DNA of 64,000 nucleotides, taken from assembly GCF_900155585.1 (NCBI RefSeq), contig NZ_LT707415.1, positions 1 to 64,000 on the forward strand, written 5' to 3'. Source of the DNA: Aedoeadaptatus urinae (GTDB lineage Bacteria > Bacillota > Clostridia > Tissierellales > Peptoniphilaceae). Shown here one piece after another: positions 24,394 through 33,410 of the stretch. Position 1 is the first letter of the stretch. The number at the start of each line of letters is the position of its first letter. The notes beneath the pieces were generated by a model. It worked only from the letters and a program-made list of their open reading frames with translations, made no database searches and was not told where the DNA came from. Position numbers and translations under genes: made by a program.

Positions 24394-27057
24394 CTATTCG
24401 CCTAATTGTTTTTCGACAAAGGCGGCCCGTTCCTTTAGGTTCTTCAGGTTTTCCTTGTACATTTCCAATTTTTCCCGCTCTTTTTGAACGACTTCGGGCT
24501 TGGCCTTGCTGACGAAGCTTTCGTTGGCTAATTTCTTTTCCGCCCGTTCAATTTCCGACAGGGTCTTTTCCATATCCTTTTTCAAGCGTTGGGCTTCCTT
24601 GTCGTAATCCACCAGGTCCTTCATGGGAAGGAAGAGCTCCGCCTTTTCCACGACGACGGAGATCACGTCGTCGGATACGGCGTCGCGATCGCCAATTCGC
24701 TCGATGGAAGTGCAGTTAGCCAGATTGGCGAAGTGGGCTTTTATTTCGTCGTAGACCTCCGCCCGGGCATCGTCGTCAGTTAAGAGATAGAGCTTGCTCT
24801 TTCTGAAGGGCTCGATGTCCATTTCGGCCTTGGCGTTGCGAATGCCGCGAATGGCTTCGCGAAGAATGGAAATTTTTTCCACATCGTCATGATAATTATA
24901 GACGCCGCATTCCGGCCAATCGCTGACGATAAGATCCCCTTCCGTGGAGGGCAGGAAGGCGTAAATTTCTTCCGTGATGAAGGGCATAAAGGGATGAAGC
25001 AACTTCAAAATCTTTTCAAGCACGTCGAGGAGGACGCCGTAAACCACTTCTCTGTCTTCCACGTCGTCCCCGTAGAGGCGGGGCTTGACCATTTCGATGT
25101 ACCAGTCACAGTATTCGTCCCAAATAAAGTCGTGTACCACTTCCGCCGCCATGCCGATATCGTATTTTTCGATTTTTTCCTGAACCTCGGCAATGGTTTC
25201 ATCCACGCGGGTCAAAATCCAGCGATCTTCCGTATGCAGCTTATCTTTCATGACCTTGGCGCCGTAGAAATCCTCCGGCAGATTCATGAGCACGAAGCGG
25301 GATGCATTCCACAATTTATTGCAGAAATTCCGATTGCTTTCCACCCGCTTATAGCTGAAGCGCATATCGTTGCCGGGGCTGTTGCCCGTGACCAAGGTGA
25401 GACGCAGGGCGTCGGCACCGTATTGATCGATGACTTCCAAGGGATCGATGCCGTTGCCCAAGCTCTTGGACATCTTCCGTCCCTGCTCGTCGCGGATCAG
25501 GCCAGTGAGGTAGACGTCGGTAAAGGGCAGCTCCTCGGTGATTTCCAAGGCGGAAAAGACCATGCGAATAACCCAGAAGAAGATGATGTCGTAGCCCGTG
25601 ATGAGGACATCGGTGGGATAGTAGTAATCCAAGTCCGGCGTAGAATCCGGCCAGCCCATGGTGGAGAAGGGCCACAGGGCGGAGCTGAACCAGGTGTCCA
25701 AGGTGTCTTCGTCTTGACGAATGTTTTTGCTACCGCAGGCGCTGCAGGTATGCACGGCTTCCTTAGAAACCATGACTTCGCCGCAATCGTCGCAGTAGTA
25801 AACGGGCAGGCGGTGGCCCCACCATAATTGTCTGGAGATACACCAGTCGCGAATGTTTTCGAGCCAGTGGGTGTAGATCTTGCCGAAGCGTTCCGGTACG
25901 AAGTGCAGCTCGCCTTTTTCGTAAGCTTCCAAGGCGGGCTTGGCCAATTCTTCCATGGCGACAAACCATTGCTTGGACAGCATGGGCTCGATGACGGTCT
26001 TGCAGCGCTCGCAGTGACCCACAGCGTTGTGGTGATCGTCGATTTTTACCAAATAACCGCCTTCGTCGAAATCCTTGACGATGGCTTTGCGCGCTTCATC
26101 ACGCATTAATCCCGCATACTTGCCGGCGTTTTCGTTGAGGCGAGCCTCTTCGTCCATAATTAAAAGTTGGCCCAGGTCGTGGCGTGCCCCCACTTCAAAG
26201 TCGTTGGGGTCGTGAGACGGCGTGATTTTTACGGCGCCGGTGCCGAATTCCGAATCCACATAGCTGTCGGCGATAATGGGGATCTTCCGTTCGATGACGG
26301 GAATAATCGCGTGCTTGCCGATGTAATCTTTGTAGCGTTCGTCTTCCGGATTGACGGCAATGGCCAAGTCGCCGGGAATGGTTTCCGGCCGCGTCGTGGA
26401 AATCATAATGGCGTCGTCTTCACCGTCGATGGGATAGCGGAAGGTCCACATACGACCTTCCTGCTCCTTGTGTTCCACTTCCGCATCGGAAAGGGCGGTT
26501 TTATCGTGGGGGCACCAGTTGATGATGCGGTCTCCCTGATAGACCAGGCCTTTGTTATACAGGCGGATAAACATTTCTTCCACGGCATGGGAAAGGCCTT
26601 CGTCTAATGTGAAGCGCTCTCTGGACCAGTCGCAGGAGACGCCCAGCTTCTTTAATTGATTGTTAATGTTGCCGCCGTATTCCTTCGTCCACGCCCAAGC
26701 GGCTTCCAGGAATTTTTCCCGGCCCAGGCCGTCCTTGGACTTCCCTTCGTTGCGAAGCTTCTCTACCACCTTCACTTCTGTGGAAATGGAGGCGTGGTCC
26801 GTTCCGGGAACCCACAGGGCACTGTAGCCCCTCATGCGTTTAAAACGAATCAAAATATCCTGCAAGGTATTGTTCATGGCGTGACCCATGTGCAAATTCC
26901 CCGTGACGTTCGGCGGCGGCATGACGATGGTGAAGGGCTTCTTGCCCTCTGCCTTGTCTTTGTCGCGATTCGGGGTAAATTCGCCTTTGTCCATCCAATC
27001 GGCATAGATGCGCGATTCAAAATCCTTGGGATCATAAGTCTTCTGCATACTGTTCAT
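24394..27057 (-). CDS. valS: Valyl-tRNA synthetase
   Basis: Charges tRNA-Val and edits mischarged threonine. The 887-residue class I enzyme has the HIGH-type motif PPPNVTGNLHMGHAMNN, the editing insertion, the KMSKSLGNG motif, a zinc-like CDDCGEVMV/CSACGSK pair, and a C-terminal coiled-coil tRNA-binding arm of about 65 residues. I chose the ATG at 27057 because AGGAGGAATT precedes it; the longer reading frame upstream translates T-box leader RNA and is spurious. It is expressed from its own T-box-controlled promoter. Confidence 0.97.
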   Translation of the reverse strand: MNSMQKTYDPKDFESRIYADWMDKGEFTPNRDKDKAEGKKPFTIVMPPPNVTGNLHMGHAMNNTLQDILIRFKRMRGYSALWVPGTDHASISTEVKVVEKLRNEGKSKDGLGREKFLEAAWAWTKEYGGNINNQLKKLGVSCDWSRERFTLDEGLSHAVEEMFIRLYNKGLVYQGDRIINWCPHDKTALSDAEVEHKEQEGRMWTFRYPIDGEDDAIMISTTRPETIPGDLAIAVNPEDERYKDYIGKHAIIPVIERKIPIIADSYVDSEFGTGAVKITPSHDPNDFEVGARHDLGQLLIMDEEARLNENAGKYAGLMRDEARKAIVKDFDEGGYLVKIDDHHNAVGHCERCKTVIEPMLSKQWFVAMEELAKPALEAYEKGELHFVPERFGKIYTHWLENIRDWCISRQLWWGHRLPVYYCDDCGEVMVSKEAVHTCSACGSKNIRQDEDTLDTWFSSALWPFSTMGWPDSTPDLDYYYPTDVLITGYDIIFFWVIRMVFSALEITEELPFTDVYLTGLIRDEQGRKMSKSLGNGIDPLEVIDQYGADALRLTLVTGNSPGNDMRFSYKRVESNRNFCNKLWNASRFVLMNLPEDFYGAKVMKDKLHTEDRWILTRVDETIAEVQEKIEKYDIGMAAEVVHDFIWDEYCDWYIEMVKPRLYGDDVEDREVVYGVLLDVLEKILKLLHPFMPFITEEIYAFLPSTEGDLIVSDWPECGVYNYHDDVEKISILREAIRGIRNAKAEMDIEPFRKSKLYLLTDDDARAEVYDEIKAHFANLANCTSIERIGDRDAVSDDVISVVVEKAELFLPMKDLVDYDKEAQRLKKDMEKTLSEIERAEKKLANESFVSKAKPEVVQKEREKLEMYKENLKNLKERAAFVEKQLGE

Positions 27058-27073
27058 AATTCCTCCTGCAAAC

Positions 27074-27283
27074 AAAAAAATCTCGCCCTGAAAAGGACGA
27101 GATTCCGCGGTACCACCTTTATTCCGTATTGCTACGGCACTTCTTCCCCATAACGACGGGACGCCGTTTCGCTCTCGCGAAAGGAAATGAAGGCGACCTT
27201 CGATTGCTTCGCCAATCGCTTCCAGCACGCGCGACCTCTCTAAAGACGAGGGACAATCTACTCTTCCTTCACTGAATTAAGTT
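27074..27283 (-). promoter_or_regulatory. T-box riboswitch controlling valS
   Basis: A tRNA-sensing leader on the minus strand. The signature GGTGGTACCGCG lies just before the terminator stem AATCTCGTCC/GGGCGAGATT with a T-run (27074-27080). Stem I begins AGTGAAGGAAGAGTAGA, with GCTGG near its apex. The predicted specifier codon is GUC (27195-27197, in GAAGGTCGCC), consistent with valine. Uncharged tRNA-Val would favour the antiterminator and valS expression. Confidence 0.95.
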
Positions 27284-27289
27284 GGCTTA

Positions 27290-27318
27290 ATTATAGAAAG
27301 TTTTCTGTCATAAGTCAA
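27290..27318 (-). promoter_or_regulatory. Promoter of the valS T-box leader
   Basis: Minus strand TTGACT (27313-27318), a 17-base spacer and TATAAT (27290-27295), placed so that the transcript begins at the base of stem I. Confidence 0.85.
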
Positions 27319-27325
27319 GTCTTGT

Positions 27326-28315
27326 TTAAAATTGTACTATTCCCACTTTCCTATAGACCTTTCTTAGCGTCTTCTGTGCCAAGTAGGATGCTTTTTCCGC
27401 ACCTTCTCTGCAAATGGCCTCCAGCTCATCCTTGTCGCCGCGAATGGCGTGGAAGCGCTCTTGCACCGGAGCCAAACCTTCCACTACCGCTTCCGCCACG
27501 GACTCCTTCAACTCGCCGTAGCCCGCGGATTTAAATTCCCGCTCCGCCTCTTCGGGGCTGATGTGCTTAAAGGAGGAGTAAATGTCCAGCAGATTCTTCA
27601 CCCCCGGCTGCTCGTCGGTATAGGCGATGGTGGCCTTGGAGTCGGTGACCGCCCGCTTGATCTTTCTGCGAATGACGTCGGGCTCGTCGAGAATTAAAAT
27701 AAAGGCGTTTTCGTCGGGATCGGATTTGCTCATCTTCGACGTGGGATCCTGTAAGCTCATAATCCGCGCGCCTACCTTCGGCGCCATAATGTCGGGGATG
27801 GTGAAGGTCGGCGAGTAACGAGTGTTGAACCGCTCGGCGATGTCACGGGTGAGCTCGATATGTTGCCGTTGATCTTCCCCCACGGGCACGAAGGACGATT
27901 GATAGAGAAGAATGTCCGCCACCATAAGCACGGGATAGTTTAATAGGCCGGCATAGACTTCCTTTTGTTTTTGGGACTTGTCCTTAAACTGCGTCATGCG
28001 ATTTAATTGTCCGATGGAGGTAATGGTGTTTAAGACCCATGCCAGCTCCGTGTGCTCCGGCACTTGGGATTGAATGTATAAAATGGATTCCTTCGGGTCC
28101 ACGCCGCAAGCGACGTAGAGGGCGATTAAATCCAAGGTGCGCTTTCTTAAATCGGCGGGCTTTTGGGGCACGGTAATGGCGTGCATATTGGCGACGCAGT
28201 AGATGCATTGAAACTCCCTCTGCAAATCGGAAAAATTGCTGAGGGCACCCAGGTAATTGCCGATGGTTAAATTTCCGGAGGGTTGTATGGCGGAGTAAAC
28301 TACTTTTTTATCCAA
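27326..28315 (-). CDS. trpS: Tryptophanyl-tRNA synthetase
   Basis: Charges tRNA-Trp. The 329-residue class I enzyme shows the HIGH-type PSGNLTIGNYLGA near the start, the tryptophan-site region NYPVLMVADILLYQS, and KMSKSDPDENAF. The start is TTG at 28315, preceded by GAGGAAATT. It follows the amidohydrolase gene by 21 bases and likely shares its transcript. There is no T-box of its own. Confidence 0.96.
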   Translation of the reverse strand: MDKKVVYSAIQPSGNLTIGNYLGALSNFSDLQREFQCIYCVANMHAITVPQKPADLRKRTLDLIALYVACGVDPKESILYIQSQVPEHTELAWVLNTITSIGQLNRMTQFKDKSQKQKEVYAGLLNYPVLMVADILLYQSSFVPVGEDQRQHIELTRDIAERFNTRYSPTFTIPDIMAPKVGARIMSLQDPTSKMSKSDPDENAFILILDEPDVIRRKIKRAVTDSKATIAYTDEQPGVKNLLDIYSSFKHISPEEAEREFKSAGYGELKESVAEAVVEGLAPVQERFHAIRGDKDELEAICREGAEKASYLAQKTLRKVYRKVGIVQF

Positions 28316-28336
28316 AATTTCCTCACTTTCCGCGGC

Positions 28337-29653
28337 CTATCGGTCGCCGTTCATTTCATCGCTCACGGCTTTTCGCTCCAAGAGCTCTTTAAATTTATTT
28401 TCCACGGTCTCGCGAATCTCGTCCAGATCCACCCTCGTCAATCGACGATCTTTCAGGACGAATTCGCCGCCGATTAAGACGTGCTTTACATCTTCCGCCT
28501 GCGCCGAATAGCACAGAGCGCTGATGAGATTATTTTTCGGCGTAAAGCTCGGAGAATTTAAATTAAAGCAGGTAATATCGGCGAGCTTTCCTTCTTCGAT
28601 GGAGCCGATTTCATCTTCCCGCGCCAGGGCCTTTGCCCCGTTAATGGTGGCCATGCGCAGCACGTCCTCCGCCCTTAAGACCTCGGGATCGTAGCTCACG
28701 CCCTTGGCGATCAGACTCGCGATGTGCATTTCCTCCAGCATGTTTTGATTGTTGTTGGAGCTGTCCCCGTCGGTGCCCAAGGCCACGGTAAGGCCCTTGT
28801 CCATCATTTTTTGTATGGGGGCGATGCCGCTTGCCAATTTTAAATTACTGGATGGATTGTGTACCGGGAAAAATTTCTCGGGATCCACCAGATCCATGTC
28901 CTCTTCCGTCATGTGGACGCAGTGGGCGGCAATGGTGTGCACCTTGTCCAGACCCAGACCCCACATGTATTGAATGGGCGTGGCGCCGTAAAGGGCCTCG
29001 GCATCTTCCATTTCCTTTTTCGATTCGGACAGGTGGGTGTGAAGAATGCCGTCCATTTCGCCGGCCAGCTCGATGATCTGTTTAATGTAATCGCCGCTGC
29101 AGGTATAAATTGCGTGAGGTGCCGGTGCCACTTCCATCAGGCCGTCGCCCTTGCCGTGGCTGCTGACGTAAAGCATGCGGGCTTCTTCCAGCTTTTCGTC
29201 GCCGCCGCCGTCGATGTCCGTAAGGCCGCGGGTTAAAAGCCCCCGCATGCCGATAGCTACCGCCGCATCGGCCACACGATCCAGCTCGTAATACATGTCG
29301 CAGAAGGTCGTTGTTCCGGACAAAATGCCTTCCGCCATGGAAAGCATGCTGGCCCAGTAAATATCCTCACGGGTCAAGTGGGCCTCCAGGGGCCATATGG
29401 CCGTGGTGAGCCAGGTGTTTAGGTCCATATCGTCGGCGTAATTTCTGAAATAGCTCATGCCCAGGTGGGTGTGGGCGTTAATAAAGCCCGGCACAAGCAA
29501 CAGATCCCGGCCGTCGACGATGTCCCCGCCCTTTAAGCTGCCGCCCTCGGCAATGGCTGCGATCTTTCCGTCTTTAAGTTCAATATCCTTGTGTTCCATG
29601 ACCTTTCCGGCCACCACGTCGATATATTGGGTGTCTTGAAAAATGAAATGCAT
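28337..29653 (-). CDS. mtaD: Amidohydrolase, MTA/SAH deaminase type
   Basis: A 438-residue metal-dependent deaminase of the 5'-methylthioadenosine/S-adenosylhomocysteine family. The metal-binding HxH is in NAHTHLGMSYFRN, with EAHLTREDIYWASMLS, HTHLSES, AHCVHM and the aspartate in LGTDGDSSNNNQNM, all in family order. It would act in the methionine/SAM salvage cycle. Assignment within the subtype (MTA, SAH or other purine) rests on motifs only. The ATG follows AGGAGGGCTT, and an extended -10 box (TGC-TATACT) lies just upstream near 29680. First gene before trpS. Confidence 0.85.
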   Translation of the reverse strand: MHFIFQDTQYIDVVAGKVMEHKDIELKDGKIAAIAEGGSLKGGDIVDGRDLLLVPGFINAHTHLGMSYFRNYADDMDLNTWLTTAIWPLEAHLTREDIYWASMLSMAEGILSGTTTFCDMYYELDRVADAAVAIGMRGLLTRGLTDIDGGGDEKLEEARMLYVSSHGKGDGLMEVAPAPHAIYTCSGDYIKQIIELAGEMDGILHTHLSESKKEMEDAEALYGATPIQYMWGLGLDKVHTIAAHCVHMTEEDMDLVDPEKFFPVHNPSSNLKLASGIAPIQKMMDKGLTVALGTDGDSSNNNQNMLEEMHIASLIAKGVSYDPEVLRAEDVLRMATINGAKALAREDEIGSIEEGKLADITCFNLNSPSFTPKNNLISALCYSAQAEDVKHVLIGGEFVLKDRRLTRVDLDEIRETVENKFKELLERKAVSDEMNGDR

Positions 29654-29723
29654 AAGCCCTCCTCTTCAGTCTCGTTTCAGTATAGCACAAGGGATAAAAA
29701 AGCGGTATATGCCCTTTTTTTCC

Positions 29724-29752
29724 TTTACAAGCCGCCTATTATCTTGTATAAT
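29724..29752 (+). promoter_or_regulatory. Promoter of rpsD
   Basis: TTTACA (29724-29729), a 17-base spacer and TATAAT (29747-29752). The leader is about 40 bases, too short for an obvious S4 autoregulatory fold. Confidence 0.8.
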
Positions 29753-29802
29753 GCTAGAGGTTCTAAATTATCGCGGCAAATTATAATTTAGGAGTGAAGA
29801 CA

Positions 29803-30396
29803 ATGGCAAAAATGATGGGACCTAGATTTAAACAATCCAGAAGATTAGGTCTTAACGTATGTGGACATCCGAAGGCAATGAACCGCGCCGGCAGAGGCAC
29901 GGCTCGTTCCGACAAGAAGTTAACCGAATACGGTAAGCAATTGTTGGAAAAACAAAGACTGAGAGCGTACTACGGTGTGATGGAAAAACAATTCTATCGC
30001 TACGTCCTCGACGCCCAAAAGGCCGGCGAAGAAACCGGTCCTGCATTGGTTAAGCGCTTAGAAGTCCGCTTAGATAATTTAACGTATCGTATGGGTTTTG
30101 CATCCTCCATTCGTCAAGCAAGACAAATGGTAACCCACGGTCACATTCACGTCAACGGCAAGAAGATCAACATTCCTTCTTACCAAGTCCAAGTCGGCGA
30201 CGTGATTTCTTTAAGCGACCGCGGCCGCAAGGTTGACATGTTCAAAGAAAACTTTGAAACCAATTTCGTCAACGCCTATCCCTACATCACGAAGGAAAAA
30301 AACAATCGGGCTACCTTAAGCTCCGAACCCGCTCGTGAAGATATCCCGATCGAAATCGAAGACCAATTGATCGTCGAATTCTATTCCGGAAAATAA
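29803..30396 (+). CDS. rpsD: 30S ribosomal protein S4
   Basis: A 197-residue primary 16S-binding protein. The N-terminal domain retains only one zinc-region cysteine (LNVCGHPKAMNRAG), the zinc-less type. The S4 RNA-binding domain follows (LDNLTYRMGFASSIRQARQM, then THGHIHVNGKKINIPSY). I placed the start at ATG 29803 after AGGAG, giving MAKMMGPRF; an in-frame GTG three codons earlier overlaps the ribosome-binding site. It is monocistronic with its own promoter and terminator. Confidence 0.97.
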   Translation: MAKMMGPRFKQSRRLGLNVCGHPKAMNRAGRGTARSDKKLTEYGKQLLEKQRLRAYYGVMEKQFYRYVLDAQKAGEETGPALVKRLEVRLDNLTYRMGFASSIRQARQMVTHGHIHVNGKKINIPSYQVQVGDVISLSDRGRKVDMFKENFETNFVNAYPYITKEKNNRATLSSEPAREDIPIEIEDQLIVEFYSGK

Positions 30397-30397
30397 G

Positions 30398-30425
30398 AAA
30401 TTGCGGTTTTTCCGCAATTTTTTTA
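30398..30425 (+). terminator. Terminator after rpsD
   Basis: AAATTGCGG, TTTT, CCGCAATTT, then a run of Ts. Confidence 0.88.
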
Positions 30426-30464
30426 TTGTCGTTTCATAAATAACTACCAGGAAGTGAGGTAAGC

Positions 30465-31865
30465 ATGTTTCAATTCCAATTTGGTACAAAGGATTACCAC
30501 CATATCCACTTTATCGGCATCGGCGGCATTAGCATGTCCGGCCTCGCGGCGTTGATGCTTTCAAAGGGCTACACCATCTCCGGCAGCGACCGGAAGGCGT
30601 CGCCCATTACGGATCACTTAAAAGAATTGGGCATTACGGTTTACGAAGACCACGATCCCGCCCAAATCGAAGATGCGGATCTCGTCGTCTACACCGACGC
30701 CATTCAAATGGACAATCCGGAATACTTGGCGGCCATCGCGAAAAAAATCGACGTCGTGGATCGCGCCACATTCTTAGGCGCTGTCATGAAAAATTTCCAC
30801 GTCTCCATCGCCGTCTCCGGCACTCACGGCAAGACGACCACCACGTCCATGATCGCCACGGCCATTAAAGACGAGCCCTTCTCCCCGACCATTATGGTGG
30901 GCGGCAACCTCGGCGAAATCAGCGGCAATGTGCGCATCGGCACCGGAGACTTTTTCCTTACGGAAGCCTGCGAATACCGGGCCAATGTGTTGAAATACTT
31001 CCCCTCCACGGCGATTATTTTAAACATCGACGAAGACCACTTGGACTTTTTCGACAATATCGACCACATTCTCGAAACCTTCCGCGCCTACGCAGGCAAT
31101 TTAGGCGAGGACGATCTGTTGATTTTAAATAAAGACGACGACTACGCCTACAGCATGAAGGATGCCACCAAGAGTCGGATCGTCACCTTCAGCCACAAGG
31201 GCGAGGCCGATTACGAAGCGCGGAATCTGGTTATCGATCCCCACACGGGACGCCCGCACTACGACCTGTACATTCGCGGCAAAAAAATAGCCCCCATTCA
31301 ACTGCAGGTCATGGGCCTGCACAATGTGTCCAACTCTTTGGCCGCCATCAGTGCCTGTGTGGAAAACAACATCCCCGTGGAGGATGCCGTTAAAGGCGTT
31401 TTAAACTACCACGGCGTCGGTCGCCGCTTGGAATTTAAAGGCGAAGTGGACGGCATCCGCGTCATCGACGACTACGCCCACCACCCGACGGAAATCGCAT
31501 CGACCCTTCACGCCTTAAAGCCCACGGTGAAGAATCGGCTGATCTGTATTTTCCAACCTCACACCTACACTCGGACCAAGTTGCTCTTGGACAGCTTCAG
31601 CCACAGCTTCAAGGAATCGGACATGACCATTATCGCCGACATCTACGCGGCGAGAGAAAAAGATTACGGCGACATCCATTCCAAGACACTGGTGGAAGCG
31701 GTGAAGGCCAATCACGATTCAGCCATCTACATCGGCGAACAGGACGAAATCCTGGAGTATGTAAAAGAAAAAAGCCGCCCGGGCGATGTGATCCTCACCA
31801 TGGGTGCCGGCGATATCTATCGCGTCGGTGAACGCTTCTTGGAAGATGCCGAAAAAAATGCGTAA
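30465..31865 (+). CDS. murC: UDP-N-acetylmuramate-L-alanine ligase
   Basis: Adds L-alanine to UDP-MurNAc in peptidoglycan synthesis, in the cytoplasm. The 466-residue protein has the N-terminal Rossmann signature FIGIGGISMSGLA (about 14-26), the ATP loop SGTHGKTTTTS, ITACEYR-like TEACEYRANV, and the C-terminal VIDDYAHHPTEI with FQPHTYTRT. Full length. AGGAAGTGAGG precedes the ATG. A terminator separates it from rpsD. Confidence 0.97.
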   Translation: MFQFQFGTKDYHHIHFIGIGGISMSGLAALMLSKGYTISGSDRKASPITDHLKELGITVYEDHDPAQIEDADLVVYTDAIQMDNPEYLAAIAKKIDVVDRATFLGAVMKNFHVSIAVSGTHGKTTTTSMIATAIKDEPFSPTIMVGGNLGEISGNVRIGTGDFFLTEACEYRANVLKYFPSTAIILNIDEDHLDFFDNIDHILETFRAYAGNLGEDDLLILNKDDDYAYSMKDATKSRIVTFSHKGEADYEARNLVIDPHTGRPHYDLYIRGKKIAPIQLQVMGLHNVSNSLAAISACVENNIPVEDAVKGVLNYHGVGRRLEFKGEVDGIRVIDDYAHHPTEIASTLHALKPTVKNRLICIFQPHTYTRTKLLLDSFSHSFKESDMTIIADIYAAREKDYGDIHSKTLVEAVKANHDSAIYIGEQDEILEYVKEKSRPGDVILTMGAGDIYRVGERFLEDAEKNA

Positions 31866-31871
31866 ACAAAT

Positions 31872-31905
31872 AGCGCCTCATCATTCTCGATGAGACGCTT
31901 TTTTT
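31872..31905 (+). terminator. Terminator after murC
   Basis: GCGcCTCATC and GATGAGaCGC arms with a T-run. The minus side lacks a T-run, so it acts on murC only. Confidence 0.8.
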
Positions 31906-31909
31906 GTGC

Positions 31910-32641
31910 CTATTTTTCCTCTACTAGCCTGCCGTGGACGACCATTCGTCGGTCTTTCTCCGTACAGGTCTGCAAGGTGATGATTTTTTCTCCCTGCCAG
32001 TCCATAGGTCCCTTTATAATGTTTTTTGCTTCCACCCGGGTGCGGAAGGCCGCAAGCTTTTCCCCCTCGTAATTGGGCGAGCGGAAATCTTCGTAGGGGC
32101 TCGCCTCGTAGGCGGCGAAAATTTGATACACCTTGCGGCCCTCTGCCGTGTTTAAAATGATCTGCGGCGCCTTTTCTACGAAAGCCGGATCTTCGTAGGC
32201 GGTCAAGGGATGAAAGACCTTCCCGTTTTTCACCCGGTGGCCGTAGATGATGGTGTTGCCGTCGGAAAAATCCTTTTTGTTCCTGTAGTCTATAAAGGGC
32301 ACGCCCAAGGCATTGTAGCTGCCCTCAATGTCGTGATTCAGATAATAGTCGTTGTCCTTGCCCTGCACCACCGGCAGGGAAAGGGGCGTTCCGGGGATTT
32401 CGATCCACGCCACGAGATTGGGATAGGTCTCTTGCATGGAGCGGATTCGATTCCTCGTCGAGGCGTCGGCATCTTCCCCGCCCGAATTTATTTTCTCGCT
32501 TTGTTTGTAGACGGCCTCCACTTCTTTTTTTGTGCGATCGTAGGCGTATTGATCTTTGTAATAGAGGCCGATCTTTCCCAGAGAAAAAAGCAGGACGGCA
32601 ATTAAAACAAGGCGCAAGGCCATGAAAACTCTTTTTTTCAT
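31910..32641 (-). CDS. srtB: Class B sortase
   Basis: A 243-residue transpeptidase anchored by an N-terminal helix (about 5-25). The triad is visible: His135 in IIYGHRVKNG, Cys226 in TLQTC and an Arg shortly after it (ARMVV-like RRMVVHGRL). Class B sortases anchor NPQTN-like or NVQTG-like proteins, often for heme or pilus use. No protein with a clear sorting signal occurs in the window, so the substrate is elsewhere. The ATG follows AAAGGAG. Monocistronic. Confidence 0.92.
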   Translation of the reverse strand: MKKRVFMALRLVLIAVLLFSLGKIGLYYKDQYAYDRTKKEVEAVYKQSEKINSGGEDADASTRNRIRSMQETYPNLVAWIEIPGTPLSLPVVQGKDNDYYLNHDIEGSYNALGVPFIDYRNKKDFSDGNTIIYGHRVKNGKVFHPLTAYEDPAFVEKAPQIILNTAEGRKVYQIFAAYEASPYEDFRSPNYEGEKLAAFRTRVEAKNIIKGPMDWQGEKIITLQTCTEKDRRMVVHGRLVEEK

Positions 32642-32696
32642 AAGACTCCTTTCGTCTTTGATTTATACCCATCGCTCCGAGAAAAATGTATTCAGC

Positions 32697-32731
32697 AAAA
32701 AACAGCGCCTCACGAAAAGACGCTGTTTTTA
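32697..32731 (-). terminator. Terminator after the 135-residue membrane protein gene
   Basis: AACAGCG and CGCTGTT arms with T-runs on both sides, between the sortase start and the next gene's end. Confidence 0.75.
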
Positions 32732-32759
32732 TTCGAAAGCGATGATCAAAAAATTGCCC

Positions 32760-33167
32760 TTACGCTTTCTTATTTGATTTTATAAATAACAGGCATTGGA
32801 TCATGCTCATTGCCCAACAGATCGCCAAGATCCCCACAATGTAGGGATAGATCAATACCGCTCTGGCCTGAGGGAGCAAGAGTCCGAGAATGAGGACGCC
32901 GGCCCAAGTAGAAAGCCCTTTGGCTCGATCGTCCAATCTTCTTTTCTTCGCCATAACAACAAAGGCCAGACTGATGATTAGAATCGCCGCCGCCATCATT
33001 AAGGTGTTGGTCTTTGTAAAGAGATGAAGCAAGTAATAGCTCTGCTTAAGGTGTAAGTGGCGGCTTAAGCCCGCCGTCACTTTGCTCAGCACATGCAAGA
33101 CGACGAGGGCGATGACCAGGACGATTTGTATCATCGAGGTAATGGCCAGGCACACTTCTTTTTTCAT
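32760..33167 (-). CDS. Small membrane protein of unknown function
   Basis: A 135-residue protein with four predicted helices (about 7-29, 53-70, 85-101 and 107-127) separated by short charged loops (HLHLKQ, KKRRLDDR). I do not recognise the family. It ends in the basic SNKKA. GGGAGGAAAGAA precedes the ATG, and a TATAAT (33222-33227, minus) with a weak -35 precedes that. Stands alone between terminators. Confidence 0.65.
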   Translation of the reverse strand: MKKEVCLAITSMIQIVLVIALVVLHVLSKVTAGLSRHLHLKQSYYLLHLFTKTNTLMMAAAILIISLAFVVMAKKRRLDDRAKGLSTWAGVLILGLLLPQARAVLIYPYIVGILAICWAMSMIQCLLFIKSNKKA

Positions 33168-33309
33168 TTCTTTCCTCCCGAATCTTTTCTTGCGAACCCA
33201 ATCAGCTCGTCTGTTTATTTTATTATATCTTATTTATCTTCATCTCGGCATTTTTTAGTAATGACATTTTACTTGCGGGTTAAATCAAATTCTTATAATT
33301 TTAGAAGAC

Positions 33310-33343
33310 AAAAAAAGATGTGCACTTATCGAACGTGCACATC
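33310..33343 (-). terminator. Terminator after the amino-acid ABC transporter operon
   Basis: Perfect GATGTGCAC and GTGCACATC arms with a 9-base loop, then seven Ts on the minus strand. A pyrimidine-rich TCCTTTTTT on the plus side may give it activity there too. Nothing else is seen in 33231-33410. Confidence 0.85.
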
Positions 33344-33410
33344 TCCTTTTTTCTATGCTATTGATTATCCGGAACTATCTCTCGTCACTATAATAGTTTT
33401 CTATAAGCGC

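Noticed and set aside
24889-25827. A 312-residue plus-strand open frame opposite valS
   Set aside because: It lies antisense to conserved valS codons, has no ribosome-binding site or family motif, and its composition follows from the reverse complement of GC-rich codons.
27058-27228. A 57-residue N-terminal extension of valS
   Set aside because: It translates the T-box and its terminator. The ribosome-binding site and family start are at 27057.
29753-29802. An S4 autoregulatory leader before rpsD
   Set aside because: The leader is about 40 bases, too short for the known fold, and no pseudoknot-like pairing stands out.
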